A stretch of 64,000 bases of DNA from Streptomyces griseus subsp. griseus (GTDB lineage: Bacteria > Actinomycetota > Actinomycetes > Streptomycetales > Streptomycetaceae): assembly GCF_003610995.1 (NCBI RefSeq), contig NZ_CP032543.1, positions 4,154,001 through 4,218,000 of the forward strand, given 5' to 3'. Both the position numbers and the translations under genes were made by a program. Positions 54,470 through 63,295 of the stretch are shown piece after piece. Numbering within the stretch: position 1 is the stretch's first letter; the number at the start of each line of letters is the position of its first letter. The notes under the pieces are model-generated. The model saw nothing but the letters and a program-made list of their open reading frames with translations. It was not told the origin of the DNA and ran no database searches.

Positions 54470-54997
54470 ATGCGTGTGCGTGCTGCGGGGAGAGCGGGTG
54501 GAGGGCGGCTCAAGGGGGGCGCGCTCGTCGTGGGCGGGGCGGTGCTGTTCCTGCTGGGACTGTTCGGCGTGGTGACCGGCACCGGCCTCGCCGGGCTCGT
54601 CGGGATGCGGGTGGAGACCTTCGGCCTGATCGACTGCGCCGACAAGCAGGTCAAGGGGGGAACCGTCTGGCACTGCTACGGCGAGAGCGAGGCCCAGCAG
54701 CGCGCCAACGCGGCCGAGCGCAAACGGGTCGCCGATGCGACCCTGCGCGTCCATGTGGACGGGATGCCCGCCCCGGCGCGGATCGGGCGCACCCGGATCA
54801 GCTTCGCGGACCACGACGGCCGGAACGACCCCGAGACGATCACCGCGACCCAACTGACCGAGGGCGGGCGGTGGTTCGCCCACTCGTCGACGATCGTCGG
54901 CTACGGGATGGTCCCGCTGCTGCTGGGCGCGGGGACGGCGGCCTGGGGCGGTTACCGGCTGCGCGAAGCGGGGCGACGGGGCGCGGAGGGGTCCTGA
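54470..54997 (+). CDS. Two-helix membrane protein of unknown function
   Basis: 175 residues. Membrane helices at about 18-45 (LVVGGAVLFLLGLFGVVTGTGLAGLVG) and about 140-158 (GYGMVPLLLGAGTAAWGGY) flank an extracytoplasmic loop with two Cys (IDCADKQV, WHCYGESEAQQRANAAERKR). Family not recognised. ATG 54470; further in-frame GTG starts lie within the next few codons. It fills the gap between groEL2 and the lasso operon. Confidence 0.6.
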   Translation: MRVRAAGRAGGGRLKGGALVVGGAVLFLLGLFGVVTGTGLAGLVGMRVETFGLIDCADKQVKGGTVWHCYGESEAQQRANAAERKRVADATLRVHVDGMPAPARIGRTRISFADHDGRNDPETITATQLTEGGRWFAHSSTIVGYGMVPLLLGAGTAAWGGYRLREAGRRGAEGS

Positions 54998-55428
54998 AGG
55001 ACGCCCAGAACCTCTGACGGAGCCGAACGAGCGGTCGGGCATGGCCGAATGGCTACTTGCAGGCCCCCGTGCCGTACGACAACACACGTTCGGTCGGTTT
55101 CGGTGGTGTCGGTGGCGCGCCGGTCTCCGGTGGGGTAAAGCGGCTGCGGGCGCCACCGGGTGCGCGGCGCCGGTGGTTCCTCCGCTCCGCCGTGGACGGC
55201 CCGATCTCCCAGCAGCTCACCGCCAGGGCGGACGCCTCCGTGCAGAAATTGGTCCAGTCCACTTGCCCGCGCCGGCCCTCCGGTGTGCGACTGCACATGC
55301 CGACCGGTCGGTGCCCGGCGGCGCGGCCGGTGCCACCGCCTCCCACCCCCGCCGCTCGCGCTATCCGGCCAACTTCGCGTAGTGAGTCGGAATCACGCGT
55401 ACCGGTCGGGCAGCGGGACATGATGGCC
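54998..55428. other. Intergenic region upstream of the lasso operon
   Basis: About 430 bp with no supported gene. Open frames on both strands here lack conserved sequence or ribosome sites and have poor codon use. Confidence 0.5.
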
Positions 55429-55453
55429 CTGGTGTTCACCTGGTGAACACCAG
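55429..55453. promoter_or_regulatory. 25-bp perfect palindrome, likely operator of the lasso operon
   Basis: CTGGTGTTCACC, a central T, then GGTGAACACCAG. It lies 75 nt upstream of the precursor start, ahead of an AT-rich stretch (CATAAC at 55492-55497 could be a -10). No regulator gene is in the operon, so the cognate protein is unknown. Confidence 0.7.
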
Positions 55454-55527
55454 TCGCATGAATAACTCCAGTTACGCGTTTGCCATATGGGCATAACGGT
55501 CGTCAACCGCACAGAGAGGAAGGTGTC

Positions 55528-55650
55528 ATGAAGCAGCAGAAGAAGGCCTACGTGAAGCCGTCGCTGTTCAAGCAGGGCGACTTCTCGAAGAAGACCGCCG
55601 GTTACTTCTACGGCTCGTACAAGGAGTACTGGGTCCGGCGCATCATCTGA
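55528..55650 (+). CDS. Lasso peptide precursor
   Basis: 40 residues. The 24-residue leader carries the RRE-recognition pattern YxxPxLxxxGxF (YVKPSLFKQGDF) and Thr at position -2 (KKTA). The predicted core is GYFYGSYKEYWVRRII: Gly1 can form the macrolactam with Glu9, giving a 9-residue ring and 7-residue tail, class II without Cys. My hand-calculated monoisotopic mass of the cyclised core is about 2081.05 Da. It differs at two positions from SRO15-2005 (GYFVGSYKEYWSRRII, recalled; its calculated mass agrees with the name). GAGAGGAAGG precedes ATG. Confidence 0.95.
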   Translation: MKQQKKAYVKPSLFKQGDFSKKTAGYFYGSYKEYWVRRII

Positions 55651-55700
55651 ACCGCCGACCGGTTCCCTCTGCACGGTGTGAGAACTTCCGAAAGGTGAAG

Positions 55701-57650
55701 ATGCCCGGCCTGCTGCGTGACTACTTCGTCGTCCTGCCGGACAGCGTGGCGGGCCACGCGGTGGCCGGGCAGCTTCCCGCACCGGACGCGACCGGGGCGG
55801 CCCGAGGGATGGACGGCGACGTCCTGACCGTCGCCCACCCCTCGGGCCGCCCCTGGGTCGTCGCCCGCCCCCTGGCCCGCAAGGTCAGCCACCTCCGCCG
55901 GGGCGACGACGCCCTCGTGCTTATCGGCCCGGACCGCGTCCCCGAGGCCGTGCTCGCCGGCCTCCTGGAGGGCGCCCGCGACCGGACCGGCCTGGAGCGC
56001 CGACTCGCCCGGCTCCCCGGCCTGCACCATGTGGTCGCCCGGCTCTCCGACGAGACCTGGATCCGCGGTACGGCCTCCGGGCTGCGCCGGATCTACCACG
56101 CCCGGCACGCCGAGGCCGGGACCCTCGCCTGCGACCGCCCGGCCGTCCTCGCCCGCCTGACCGGCGCGCCCCTGGACGACGGCGCACTCGCCCTCCGCCT
56201 GCTGGACTTCTTGCCGCACCCCCTGAGCCGGCGCGTGCTGTGGCGGGGTGTGCACGAGACCGGGGCCGGGTACGGACTGGCCCTGCCCGTCGCAGCACCG
56301 GGCACGGCAGCCGCCCCCGGCCCTCGCGAGTACCGCTGGTGGGAGCCCCCGCCGCCGGAACTCCCCCTGGCGGAAGGGGCCCGAGGGCTCGGGGACGCCG
56401 TCGCCGCCTCCGTACGGGCCCATGTCGGCGGCCTGGACCGGATCAGCTGCGAGCTCTCCGGCGGCCTGGACTCGACGACCCTCACCTTCGCCGCCCGCGC
56501 GACCGCCCCGGCGGAGCTGTCCCTCCTGACCGTGGCGGCCCGGGACCGCTACAGCGAGGACGAGACCTGGGCACGGAGGGCGGTGGAGGCGGCCGGAACG
56601 CGGGGCGTGGGGGACGGTGGACACCCGGGCCCAGCCACCCCCACCCTGGCCCACCACATCATCCCCGCCGACCAGGCCCCGTACTTCTACGCCGACCTGG
56701 CCGCCACCTCCGCCGAGCTCAACGACGAACCGCTCCCGGTGGCCCCCGGCCGGGCCCGCGCGCAACTGCTCCTCGGCCGCGCCCACGCCACCGGCTCCCG
56801 CTACCACCTCACCGGCTACGGCGGCGACGAACTCTTCCTCGGCCTGCCCCACGCCTACCAGGACCTCTTCCGCGGCAACCCCCTCACCGCCTGGAACCAC
56901 CTCAGCGGCCTGCGCCACCAGCTCGGCTGGCCCCTCCTCCCCACCCTGAAGGCCCTGCTGAACCGCTCCACGTTCCCCCGCTGGCTCGCGGGCGCGGTCA
57001 CCACCGGACCGCAGCCGGTCACCCGGACCCCGCTGCTCTCCTGGGGCGTACGGCAGTCCCTGCGCCCGTGGTTCACGGACCACGCGAACGCCCTGATCAC
57101 CGCGGAGTTCCGGGCGGCCGCCGAGCAGGCCGAGCCGATCGACCCGTGGCGGGGGCGGCATGTGGACATCGACGCGGTACGGATGGGGGCGCGGCACTTC
57201 CAGGCGATGGAGGACATCGGCATGACGATCGGGCTGCCGGTCGCCGCGCCCTTCTACGACGACCGGGTCCTGGAAGCGACCCTCGCCGTACGCCTGGAGG
57301 AGCGGATCAGCCCCTGGCGCTACAAGCCCCTGCTGGTCGAGGCGATGCGCGGGGTGGTGCCGGATGCGCTGCTGGCCCGTACGACGAAGGACCACATGTC
57401 CTCCGACGAACACCAGGGCCTGCGCGAACACGCTCCGGAACTGACCGACTTGTGGACCGGCTCCCGCCTCGCCGAACACGGCCTGGTGGACGCCCGCCAC
57501 CTCCTCCGACTGGCGGCCGAACCCTTCTCACCCGTCCTGGTGGAGCACTCCATCAGCTCCACGGTGGCCGGTGAGACCTGGCTCCGCACGGCCGAAAACG
57601 CCTGGAAAACATCCGAGTTGACCCCCACGACCACGACCGGTGAGGCATGA
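55701..57650 (+). CDS. Lasso cyclase (asparagine synthetase homologue, C protein)
   Basis: 649 residues. An N-terminal glutaminase-like domain without the catalytic Cys2 (begins MPGLLRDYFVVLPD) precedes the ATP-pyrophosphatase domain with PP-loop ELSGGLDSTT near 251-260 and YGGDELFLGLPH. It adenylates Glu9 of the core and joins it to the Gly1 amine. ATG 55701 has AAAGG 5 nt upstream; GTG 55695 overlaps that site. Its stop overlaps the next start (ATGA). Confidence 0.95.
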   Translation: MPGLLRDYFVVLPDSVAGHAVAGQLPAPDATGAARGMDGDVLTVAHPSGRPWVVARPLARKVSHLRRGDDALVLIGPDRVPEAVLAGLLEGARDRTGLERRLARLPGLHHVVARLSDETWIRGTASGLRRIYHARHAEAGTLACDRPAVLARLTGAPLDDGALALRLLDFLPHPLSRRVLWRGVHETGAGYGLALPVAAPGTAAAPGPREYRWWEPPPPELPLAEGARGLGDAVAASVRAHVGGLDRISCELSGGLDSTTLTFAARATAPAELSLLTVAARDRYSEDETWARRAVEAAGTRGVGDGGHPGPATPTLAHHIIPADQAPYFYADLAATSAELNDEPLPVAPGRARAQLLLGRAHATGSRYHLTGYGGDELFLGLPHAYQDLFRGNPLTAWNHLSGLRHQLGWPLLPTLKALLNRSTFPRWLAGAVTTGPQPVTRTPLLSWGVRQSLRPWFTDHANALITAEFRAAAEQAEPIDPWRGRHVDIDAVRMGARHFQAMEDIGMTIGLPVAAPFYDDRVLEATLAVRLEERISPWRYKPLLVEAMRGVVPDALLARTTKDHMSSDEHQGLREHAPELTDLWTGSRLAEHGLVDARHLLRLAAEPFSPVLVEHSISSTVAGETWLRTAENAWKTSELTPTTTTGEA

Positions 57651-57904
57651 CTGTGAAGCTCAGAAAAGGCATAGCCGTCACGACGACGGAGTACGGCGGC
57701 GTCCTGCTGGACGAGAAGAGCGGCAGCTACTGGCAGTTGAACGACACCAGCGTGATCGTGGTCGAGGCCCTGGCGGCCGGGGAGGCCCCTGAAGCGGCCG
57801 TCGAACGCATCGTCGCCGCGTTCGACGTGGAGCGCGCCGAGGCGGAGTCGGATGTGGCCGAGCTGACCCGCCAGCTCGTCGAAGCGAAGATCCTGCGCCC
57901 ATGA
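57647..57904 (+). CDS. Lasso peptide RRE protein (B1, PqqD-like)
   Basis: 85 residues, the winged-helix PqqD-like recognition element: GIAVTTTEYGGVLLDEKSGSYWQLNDTSVIVVEALAAGEAPEAAVERIVAAFDV. It binds the leader YxxPxLxxxGxF and brings the precursor to the peptidase and cyclase. ATGA overlaps at both ends tie it to the cyclase and B2 genes. Confidence 0.95.
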   Translation: MTVKLRKGIAVTTTEYGGVLLDEKSGSYWQLNDTSVIVVEALAAGEAPEAAVERIVAAFDVERAEAESDVAELTRQLVEAKILRP

Positions 57905-58371
57905 CCACCGAGATGACGATGCCCCGCCGGGGCGCGGGCCCGGGCGGTCTGCGGCTGCGCGCCGCGATCGCCGCCGCGTTCGTGCTGGCCCGCTTCAGGC
58001 CGGGCCGCCTGCGCCGGGTACTGACCCGGTGCAGCAGGGGAGCGACCCCGGCGACGTACGACGAGACGCTGGAGATGTACGAGGCGGTCACCGCCACCAG
58101 CCGCCGCTGCGCGGGCCGTTACGGCTGTCTGCCCCGCTCGGTGGCCATCGCGCTGGCGTGCCGGATGTCGGGGAGCTGGCCGGACTGGTGCGCGGGGGTC
58201 CGGACGGCACCGCCGTTCTCGCCGCATGCTTGGGTTCAGGCGGGGGGACGTACGGTCGGCGAGCAGGCGGAGTCGGCCGATCTGCGTCCTTTGATGGTGG
58301 TGACGGTACGCGAGGGGGTTCCGGGTGAGCGCGGTGGCGGGGACGACGACGGGGGCGGAAAGCCTGCCTGA
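57901..58371 (+). CDS. Lasso leader peptidase (B2, transglutaminase-like)
   Basis: 156 residues. The Cys-His-Asp triad is readable: Cys76 in YGCLPRSVAIAL, His109 in SPHAWVQAGG, Asp127 in ADLRPLMVV. It cleaves after TA to free Gly1. The 3' end (about 15 codons, Gly/Asp-rich) overlaps the exporter start by 47 nt, so that end is probably not under strong selection. Confidence 0.93.
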   Translation: MTTEMTMPRRGAGPGGLRLRAAIAAAFVLARFRPGRLRRVLTRCSRGATPATYDETLEMYEAVTATSRRCAGRYGCLPRSVAIALACRMSGSWPDWCAGVRTAPPFSPHAWVQAGGRTVGEQAESADLRPLMVVTVREGVPGERGGGDDDGGGKPA

Positions 58372-60214
58372 GGGGCCTGAGGGGCCTGAGGGGCCTCATG
58401 CGCCTCATGGACCTGGGGAGGCCGGTACGCCTGACGGACCCGGGGTGCTTGACGGGAGCGCGGCGCCCCCCGGCGCGGAGGCGGCCGGCCCCGCCCCCCT
58501 CCGCCTCCTCCTCACCCGGGTCCGCCCCCACCGCGGCGTACTTCTCCGGGCGGGCCTGCTCTCGCTCACCGGCTCGGCGGCCGGGCTGGCGATGCCGTTG
58601 ATGGCGAAGTACGCGGTCGACGCGTTCGCCGCCGACCGCTCGCCGGTGACCCCGCTCATCGCGCTCACCGCACTGGTCCTCGCGGGCGCCTGCCTCTCCG
58701 CGTACGGGCGTTACCTCATGGCCCGTACGGGAGAGGGCGTCGTTCTCCGCGCCCGCCACCAACTGGTGGGCAGGATCATGCGGTTGAAGGTCCCGGCGGT
58801 GGACCGCCTCACCCCCGGGGACCTCCAGTCCCGCGTCACCAGCGACACCACCCTCCTCCGAACAGTCCTCTCCAGCGGCCTGGTCGAGTCGTTCAACAGC
58901 GTGCTGATGCTGCTGGGGACGGTCGCGTTCATGGCGTACATGGACGTCACACTGCTGGGCGTGACGCTGGTGGTGATCGTCGGGATCGGAGCCGTGACCG
59001 CTCTGCTCATGCCGCGCATTCAGCGCGCGCAGCTCCGGGCACAGGAGTCGGTCGGGGCGATGGGCGCGGCGCTGGACCGGGTCCTCCAGGCGTTCCGTAC
59101 GGTCAAGGCGAGCGGAGCCGAGGAGCGCGAGACGGCGGCCGTGGCGGAGGCGGCGCGGCGCGCGCACGACCGGGGCGTGTCGGTGGCGAAGTGGTCGTCG
59201 GTCTCCGACGTCACGATGATGATGTCGATCCAACTGGCCTTCCTGGCCGTGCTGGGAGTAGGCGGAGCGAGGGTGGCGTCGGGCTCCCTCGACATCTCGT
59301 CACTGATCGCGTTCCTGCTCTACCTCTTCTACCTGATGGGCCCGATCGGCGGCCTGGTCGAGGGCTGGACGGGCCTGCAGAGCGGCCTCGCGGCCGTGCG
59401 GAGGATCGACGAGGTGGAGTCGCTGCCGGGCGAACCGGCGCAGGAATTCCACGGATTGAAGGAGGACGGCGGCCCCCTGCGGGTCTCCTTCCAGGACGTG
59501 ACCTTCGGGTACGGGGGCGAGCGCGCCCCCGCCCACAAGGGCGTCACGTTCGAGGTCCCGGCGGGCGGGATGGTGGCGCTGGTGGGCCCGTCGGGGGCGG
59601 GCAAGTCGACGGTGTTCAGCCTGCTGGAGCGGTTCTACGACCACGGTGCGGGAGCCATCGCGCTGAACGGCCGGGACATCAGGGAGTGGCCACTGGCGGA
59701 GCTGCGGGCCTCGCTCGCGTACGTGGAACAGGACGCCCCGGTCCTGGCCGGGACGCTGAGGGAGAACCTGCTCTTCGCGGCCCCGGACGCGCCGGAGGCC
59801 CGGCTGGCGGAGGCGGTGGCCCGGACCCGCCTGGACGCGTTGGTCGCCCGGCTGCCCGATGGCCTGGACACGGCGGTCGGCCACCGGGGCGTCACCCTCT
59901 CCGGCGGCGAACGCCAGCGCATCGCCATCGCCCGCGCCCTGCTGCGCCGCCCCCGGCTGCTGTTGCTGGACGAGGTGACCTCGCAACTGGACGCGGTGAA
60001 CGAGCAGGCACTGCGCGATGTGATCCTGGAACTGGCCGAGCGCACCACGGTGTTGGTCATCGCGCACCGCCTCTCCACGGTCCGCCACGCCGACCGCATC
60101 GTGGTCCTGGAGGAGGGCCGCGTCCGCACGGCGGGCACGCACGAGGAGCTGATCGCGTCGGACGACCTCTACCGCGAACTGGCGACGACACAGCTGGCGG
60201 CGGAGGTGCGGTGA
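58325..60214 (+). CDS. Lasso peptide ABC exporter (D protein)
   Basis: 629 residues. An unusual Gly/Pro/Glu-rich N-terminal tail (about 1-55) with (GPE)n from a 9-bp repeat, then a six-helix exporter domain (about 60-340) and ATPase domain with Walker A LVGPSGAGKST, signature TLSGGERQRIAIARAL, Walker B LLLLDEVTSQLD and H-loop AHRLST. It is a half transporter, so it likely works as a homodimer. No peptidase C39 domain, as expected when B2 removes the leader. GAGGGGG 6-7 nt before GTG 58325. Confidence 0.93.
   Translation: MSAVAGTTTGAESLPEGPEGPEGPHAPHGPGEAGTPDGPGVLDGSAAPPGAEAAGPAPLRLLLTRVRPHRGVLLRAGLLSLTGSAAGLAMPLMAKYAVDAFAADRSPVTPLIALTALVLAGACLSAYGRYLMARTGEGVVLRARHQLVGRIMRLKVPAVDRLTPGDLQSRVTSDTTLLRTVLSSGLVESFNSVLMLLGTVAFMAYMDVTLLGVTLVVIVGIGAVTALLMPRIQRAQLRAQESVGAMGAALDRVLQAFRTVKASGAEERETAAVAEAARRAHDRGVSVAKWSSVSDVTMMMSIQLAFLAVLGVGGARVASGSLDISSLIAFLLYLFYLMGPIGGLVEGWTGLQSGLAAVRRIDEVESLPGEPAQEFHGLKEDGGPLRVSFQDVTFGYGGERAPAHKGVTFEVPAGGMVALVGPSGAGKSTVFSLLERFYDHGAGAIALNGRDIREWPLAELRASLAYVEQDAPVLAGTLRENLLFAAPDAPEARLAEAVARTRLDALVARLPDGLDTAVGHRGVTLSGGERQRIAIARALLRRPRLLLLDEVTSQLDAVNEQALRDVILELAERTTVLVIAHRLSTVRHADRIVVLEEGRVRTAGTHEELIASDDLYRELATTQLAAEVR
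58366..58402 (+). repeat. 9-bp tandem repeat in exporter 5' end
   Basis: GGGGCCTGA repeated three to four times with a degenerate GCCTCATG(C/G) continuation, coding EGPEGPEGPHAPHGP. It overlaps the B2 stop. Confidence 0.7.
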
Positions 60215-60418
60215 GGGGGCAGCCGGTGCGGTCGGCCCTTCCCGGCAGACATCATCGGTAGGCCCTCAGAGGCGGGTGGGGGAGGGCTGAGCGCCGGGGG
60301 TGCGGGCTGCCGCGGACCCGGGCTGACGCGTCCCCGACCTTCCGGGTTCCGTGACGACGATCACTCCGAAGGCTCGCCGGGGCTGTAGACCGGATGCCCT
60401 GCGGCAGGCGTATACCCG

Positions 60419-60946
60419 GTGAAGCGAAAGATCCGGGAGCGACTTTTGACCGTCGAGGAGTTCGAAGAGTTCTACGCCCAGGCGGTCGCGCGTCTCACAG
60501 GCCAGCTGTACGTGATGACGGGGGACCTCCAGGAGGCGCAGGACGTCGTGCAGGAGGCCTTCGTCAAGGCGTGGGTCCGGCGCGGCCGGCTGGAGCGTGA
60601 CGGGCAGCCCGAGGCGTGGATCCGTACGGCCGCGTGGCGTCTGGCGGTGAGCCGGTGGCGGTTCCGGCGGCGTTCGGCGGACGCGTGGGGCCGGGGGAGC
60701 GGTGCGGCGGAGCACGTGGCGCCGCCGGACCCGGACCACGTGGTGCTGGTCGACGCGCTCCGGGAGCTGCCCGCACAGCAGCGGCGGACCCTGACCCTGC
60801 ACTACCTGTGCGACCTCACGGTGGAGCAGATCGCCGGGGAGACCGGGCTTTCCGCCAGCACGATCAAGACGCATCTGGTTCGCGGACGGGCGGCGCTCGC
60901 CCACCGTCTGCAGGACCCCCACATGGAGGAGGCTCCTGATGTCTGA
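60419..60946 (+). CDS. ECF (SigE-family) RNA polymerase sigma factor
   Basis: 175 residues. Region 2 (FEEFYAQAVARLTGQLYVMTGDLQEAQDVVQEAFVKAW) and region 4 (LRELPAQQRRTLTLHYLCDLTVEQIAGETGLSASTIKTHLVRGRAAL) with no region 3, as for extracytoplasmic-function sigma factors. It overlaps the next gene by 8 nt. GTG 60419 has no ribosome site, whereas TTG 60446 has GGGAG 6 nt upstream and begins LTVEEFEEFY, so the true start may be 60446. Confidence 0.9.
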   Translation: MKRKIRERLLTVEEFEEFYAQAVARLTGQLYVMTGDLQEAQDVVQEAFVKAWVRRGRLERDGQPEAWIRTAAWRLAVSRWRFRRRSADAWGRGSGAAEHVAPPDPDHVVLVDALRELPAQQRRTLTLHYLCDLTVEQIAGETGLSASTIKTHLVRGRAALAHRLQDPHMEEAPDV

Positions 60947-61439
60947 ACCACGGGACCCCTGGGGGCCGGAGCGATCGCAGGGGCGCCGGGGCTCCTCGGG
61001 TCCACAGGATCCGCTGCGTTCCCTGTTCCGGCAGGCCGGGGACTTCGGCCAGAGCCGCTCTGTGGCGGACCCGGCGGCCGGTATCACCGAACGCGGCATG
61101 CGGGCCCAGCGGCGCCGGATGGCCGCGGTCGCGGTCGGGGTGTGCCTGGTCATCGGGGGCATCGGTGCGGCGGCGATCGGCCTGCTCCCGACCACCCCGA
61201 CGCCGGCCCCTCCGGCGACGAGCCCGTCGCCGAGCTACCCGTCCCCGGCTCCGCCACCGCCGGTCGGGACCCCTACGGAGCCGCCGACGCCCAGTAACAC
61301 GGTGCCGGGTTCGGCGACGAGGTCGTCCCCTCCGGGGGCATGCCGACGGCGGAGGGGTCGTCGCCTCCATCGGCATCGAGATCGACATCGACGACGGGGG
61401 CGACGTCGGCGCCGTAACGGTCAACGCTGTAGCGGCTAG
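60939..61439 (+). CDS. Membrane partner of the ECF sigma factor, C terminus probably frameshifted
   Basis: 166 residues as read. An N-terminal cytosolic part (about 1-60) precedes one membrane helix (AAVAVGVCLVIGGIGAAAIGLL, about 61-83) and an exported Pro/Ser/Thr tail. It is coupled to the sigma gene, so an anti-sigma or sensor role is likely, though no ZAS motif is seen. From about residue 133 the tail becomes abruptly Arg-rich. The neighbouring frame gives MPTAEGSSPPSASRSTST and a stop at 61415-61417, which fits the tail far better. One extra G in GGGGG at 61334-61338 would join them. Confidence 0.7.
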   Translation: MSEPRDPWGPERSQGRRGSSGPQDPLRSLFRQAGDFGQSRSVADPAAGITERGMRAQRRRMAAVAVGVCLVIGGIGAAAIGLLPTTPTPAPPATSPSPSYPSPAPPPPVGTPTEPPTPSNTVPGSATRSSPPGACRRRRGRRLHRHRDRHRRRGRRRRRNGQRCSG

Positions 61440-61518
61440 CGGCTAGCGGCTAGCGGCTAGCGGCTAGCGGCTGACGGCTGACGGCTGACGGCCGGACGTC
61501 TGATGGCTGACGGCTGAC
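61431..61518 (+). repeat. 7-bp tandem repeat
   Basis: AGCGGCT six times (61431-61472), followed by GACGGCT about three times and decayed copies to 61518. It follows the likely true stop of the sigma partner and covers its shifted stop. Confidence 0.9.
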
Positions 61519-61662
61519 CCGACGGCCCATGGCTCACGGCGAGCCTGCGGCTGCCCCCGCTCCCGACCGGCTCGCCCTCCTCCTCCGCTCTCCTCCCTCC
61601 CCGTGCCCCGGCGGCTCCACCGGGCGATCCGGCACGCCTCGACGTGCCCGAAAGGTGCCTGA

Positions 61663-62907
61663 GTGTCCATATTGTCCACCGGGTTGCGGCCCACCCCGCC
61701 CCACCCCGGAAGCTCCGAGCCCCGGCCGCAGACGCACGAGCGCCGGGCAGCCGGGGCAGGGTTCGACCGGGCGCTCGCCTGGCTGACCCCGGCCGACCGC
61801 AGGGTGCTCCGGCTCTACCTCCTCACCCGCGTATCCCTGTGGATCACGGCGCACGGCGCGCGGTGGCTGTTCCCCCGGGGCGCGGAGACACGGGCGGCAG
61901 GCCCGGTCCTCGCGCCGTTCCAGCAGTGGGACGCGAACCACTACCTCCACATAGCGCGCGACGGCTACTTCCCGGCCGACACGGGCCCATGGGTGGAGGG
62001 TTGGGACAACAGGGAGGCGTTCTTCCCCGGCTTCCCCCTGCTCCTGCGGGCCGTGCACACGATCGTCCCGAACTGGACGGCGGCAGGCCTGCTGATCTCA
62101 CTGATCGCGGGGGCGGTAGCCGTACTGGCCCTGTCCCGCCTGGCCCGCTCCTACGTCCCCGAGGACGCCGACGGCCTGCGTACGACCTTGTTCTTCCTGC
62201 TCTCCCCCTGCGCGGTCTTCCTGGCGGCCGGCTACACGGAGGCGCTGTTCCTGGCGTTCGCGCTCCCGGCCTGGCTGGCGGCCCAGCGCCACCACTGGGC
62301 GACGGCGGCCGCGCTGACGGCGCTGGCGACGACGGTACGGGTCAGCGGTCTGTTCCTGGCGGCGGCGGTAGCGGTGCTGTTCGTGCTCTCGGCCCGGTCG
62401 GGGAAGGGCCGGCGCGGGGCGCCCTGGCTGGCACTGCCCGCGCTGCCGCCGCTGGCGTACAGCTGGTATCTGCACACCCGCACGGGCGACTGGATGGCGT
62501 GGAAGCACGCACAGGAGCGAGGCTGGTACCGGGACTTCCACACCCCGTGGGAGGCGTGGACGAACACGTGGAGCGCGGCGTTCGACGGCGTGCACGCCAC
62601 CGGGTACGCGGCCATGTTCCAGGCGGAGTTGGTGGCGATGGTGGTGGGCCTGGCCCTGGTCGCGCTGCTGGTACGGCACCGTCGCCTGCCGGAGGCCGTG
62701 TACGTCGCGCTGAGCCTGTGGGCGCTGGGAACGTCGTACTGGTACACGTCCATTCCTCGGGCCACGCTGCTGTGGTGGCCGCTGTGGATCGGCCTGGCGG
62801 CCCTGAGCCTGCGCCGCCCCTGGTTCAGGACGGTGTACCTGTCCGTGGCGGCCCCGCTGGGCGCGCTGGCGGCCCTGGCGTTCCTCACGGGGCGGTGGGC
62901 GGGGTGA
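61663..62907 (+). CDS. PIG-V-like mannosyltransferase, integral membrane
   Basis: 414 residues with about nine to ten membrane segments. QQWDANHYLHIARDGYF with GWDNREAFFPGFPLLLRA is the GT-C catalytic loop (WDxxxYxxIAxxGY, FFPxxP) of the PIG-V/GPI mannosyltransferase-like group. Such bacterial enzymes use polyprenyl-phosphate mannose to modify a lipid or wall glycan. The acceptor is unknown. GTG 61663. Confidence 0.85.
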   Translation: MSILSTGLRPTPPHPGSSEPRPQTHERRAAGAGFDRALAWLTPADRRVLRLYLLTRVSLWITAHGARWLFPRGAETRAAGPVLAPFQQWDANHYLHIARDGYFPADTGPWVEGWDNREAFFPGFPLLLRAVHTIVPNWTAAGLLISLIAGAVAVLALSRLARSYVPEDADGLRTTLFFLLSPCAVFLAAGYTEALFLAFALPAWLAAQRHHWATAAALTALATTVRVSGLFLAAAVAVLFVLSARSGKGRRGAPWLALPALPPLAYSWYLHTRTGDWMAWKHAQERGWYRDFHTPWEAWTNTWSAAFDGVHATGYAAMFQAELVAMVVGLALVALLVRHRRLPEAVYVALSLWALGTSYWYTSIPRATLLWWPLWIGLAALSLRRPWFRTVYLSVAAPLGALAALAFLTGRWAG

Positions 62908-63034
62908 CGGCCTCGCCGCAGCCGCCTGCCGCTGCGGCCGGCCGGTCCGCCTCATCGTCCGGGCAGGCCACCGGTGGGGGAGTCGACCTGCCGGGCCACG
63001 GCGCCCGCTCGGCTCAGCCCCGGAGTCTGAAGGT

Positions 63035-63295
63035 GTCGACGTAGATCATCGCGTCCGCGCTGGACTCGCCGGATCGCGGACCCTGCCGTACCGGTGGATC
63101 GCCGGGCTCGTCCCACGCAAGCCGGCGGACCGGCTGACCCGGTGGAACGACCGGCCGCTCCGGCGGCTGTATCCACCCGAGGCGGCGGAGGCGACGATCC
63201 TCTCCGGCTACGCCTTCCACACCCTGCCGGCCGCCTGGGGCGAGGTGCTGGGCCGCTCTGACGCGGGTGCGATGCGTCATGTGGCGGCCCCGTGC
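63035..63295 (+). pseudogene. Unidentified gene remnant
   Basis: An open frame without a start encodes a protein-like segment (LPYRWIAGLVPRKPADRL, NDRPLRRLYPPEAAEATI, GYAFHTLPAAWGEVLGRSDA) with normal Streptomyces codon use. It runs into the convergent TetR gene. The 5' part is absent or shifted. Family not recognised. Confidence 0.3.

Noticed and set aside
55057..55446. A 129-codon open frame ahead of the lasso precursor
   Set aside because: Arg/Pro-rich, no ribosome site, overlaps the palindrome, and has no family features; probably non-coding.
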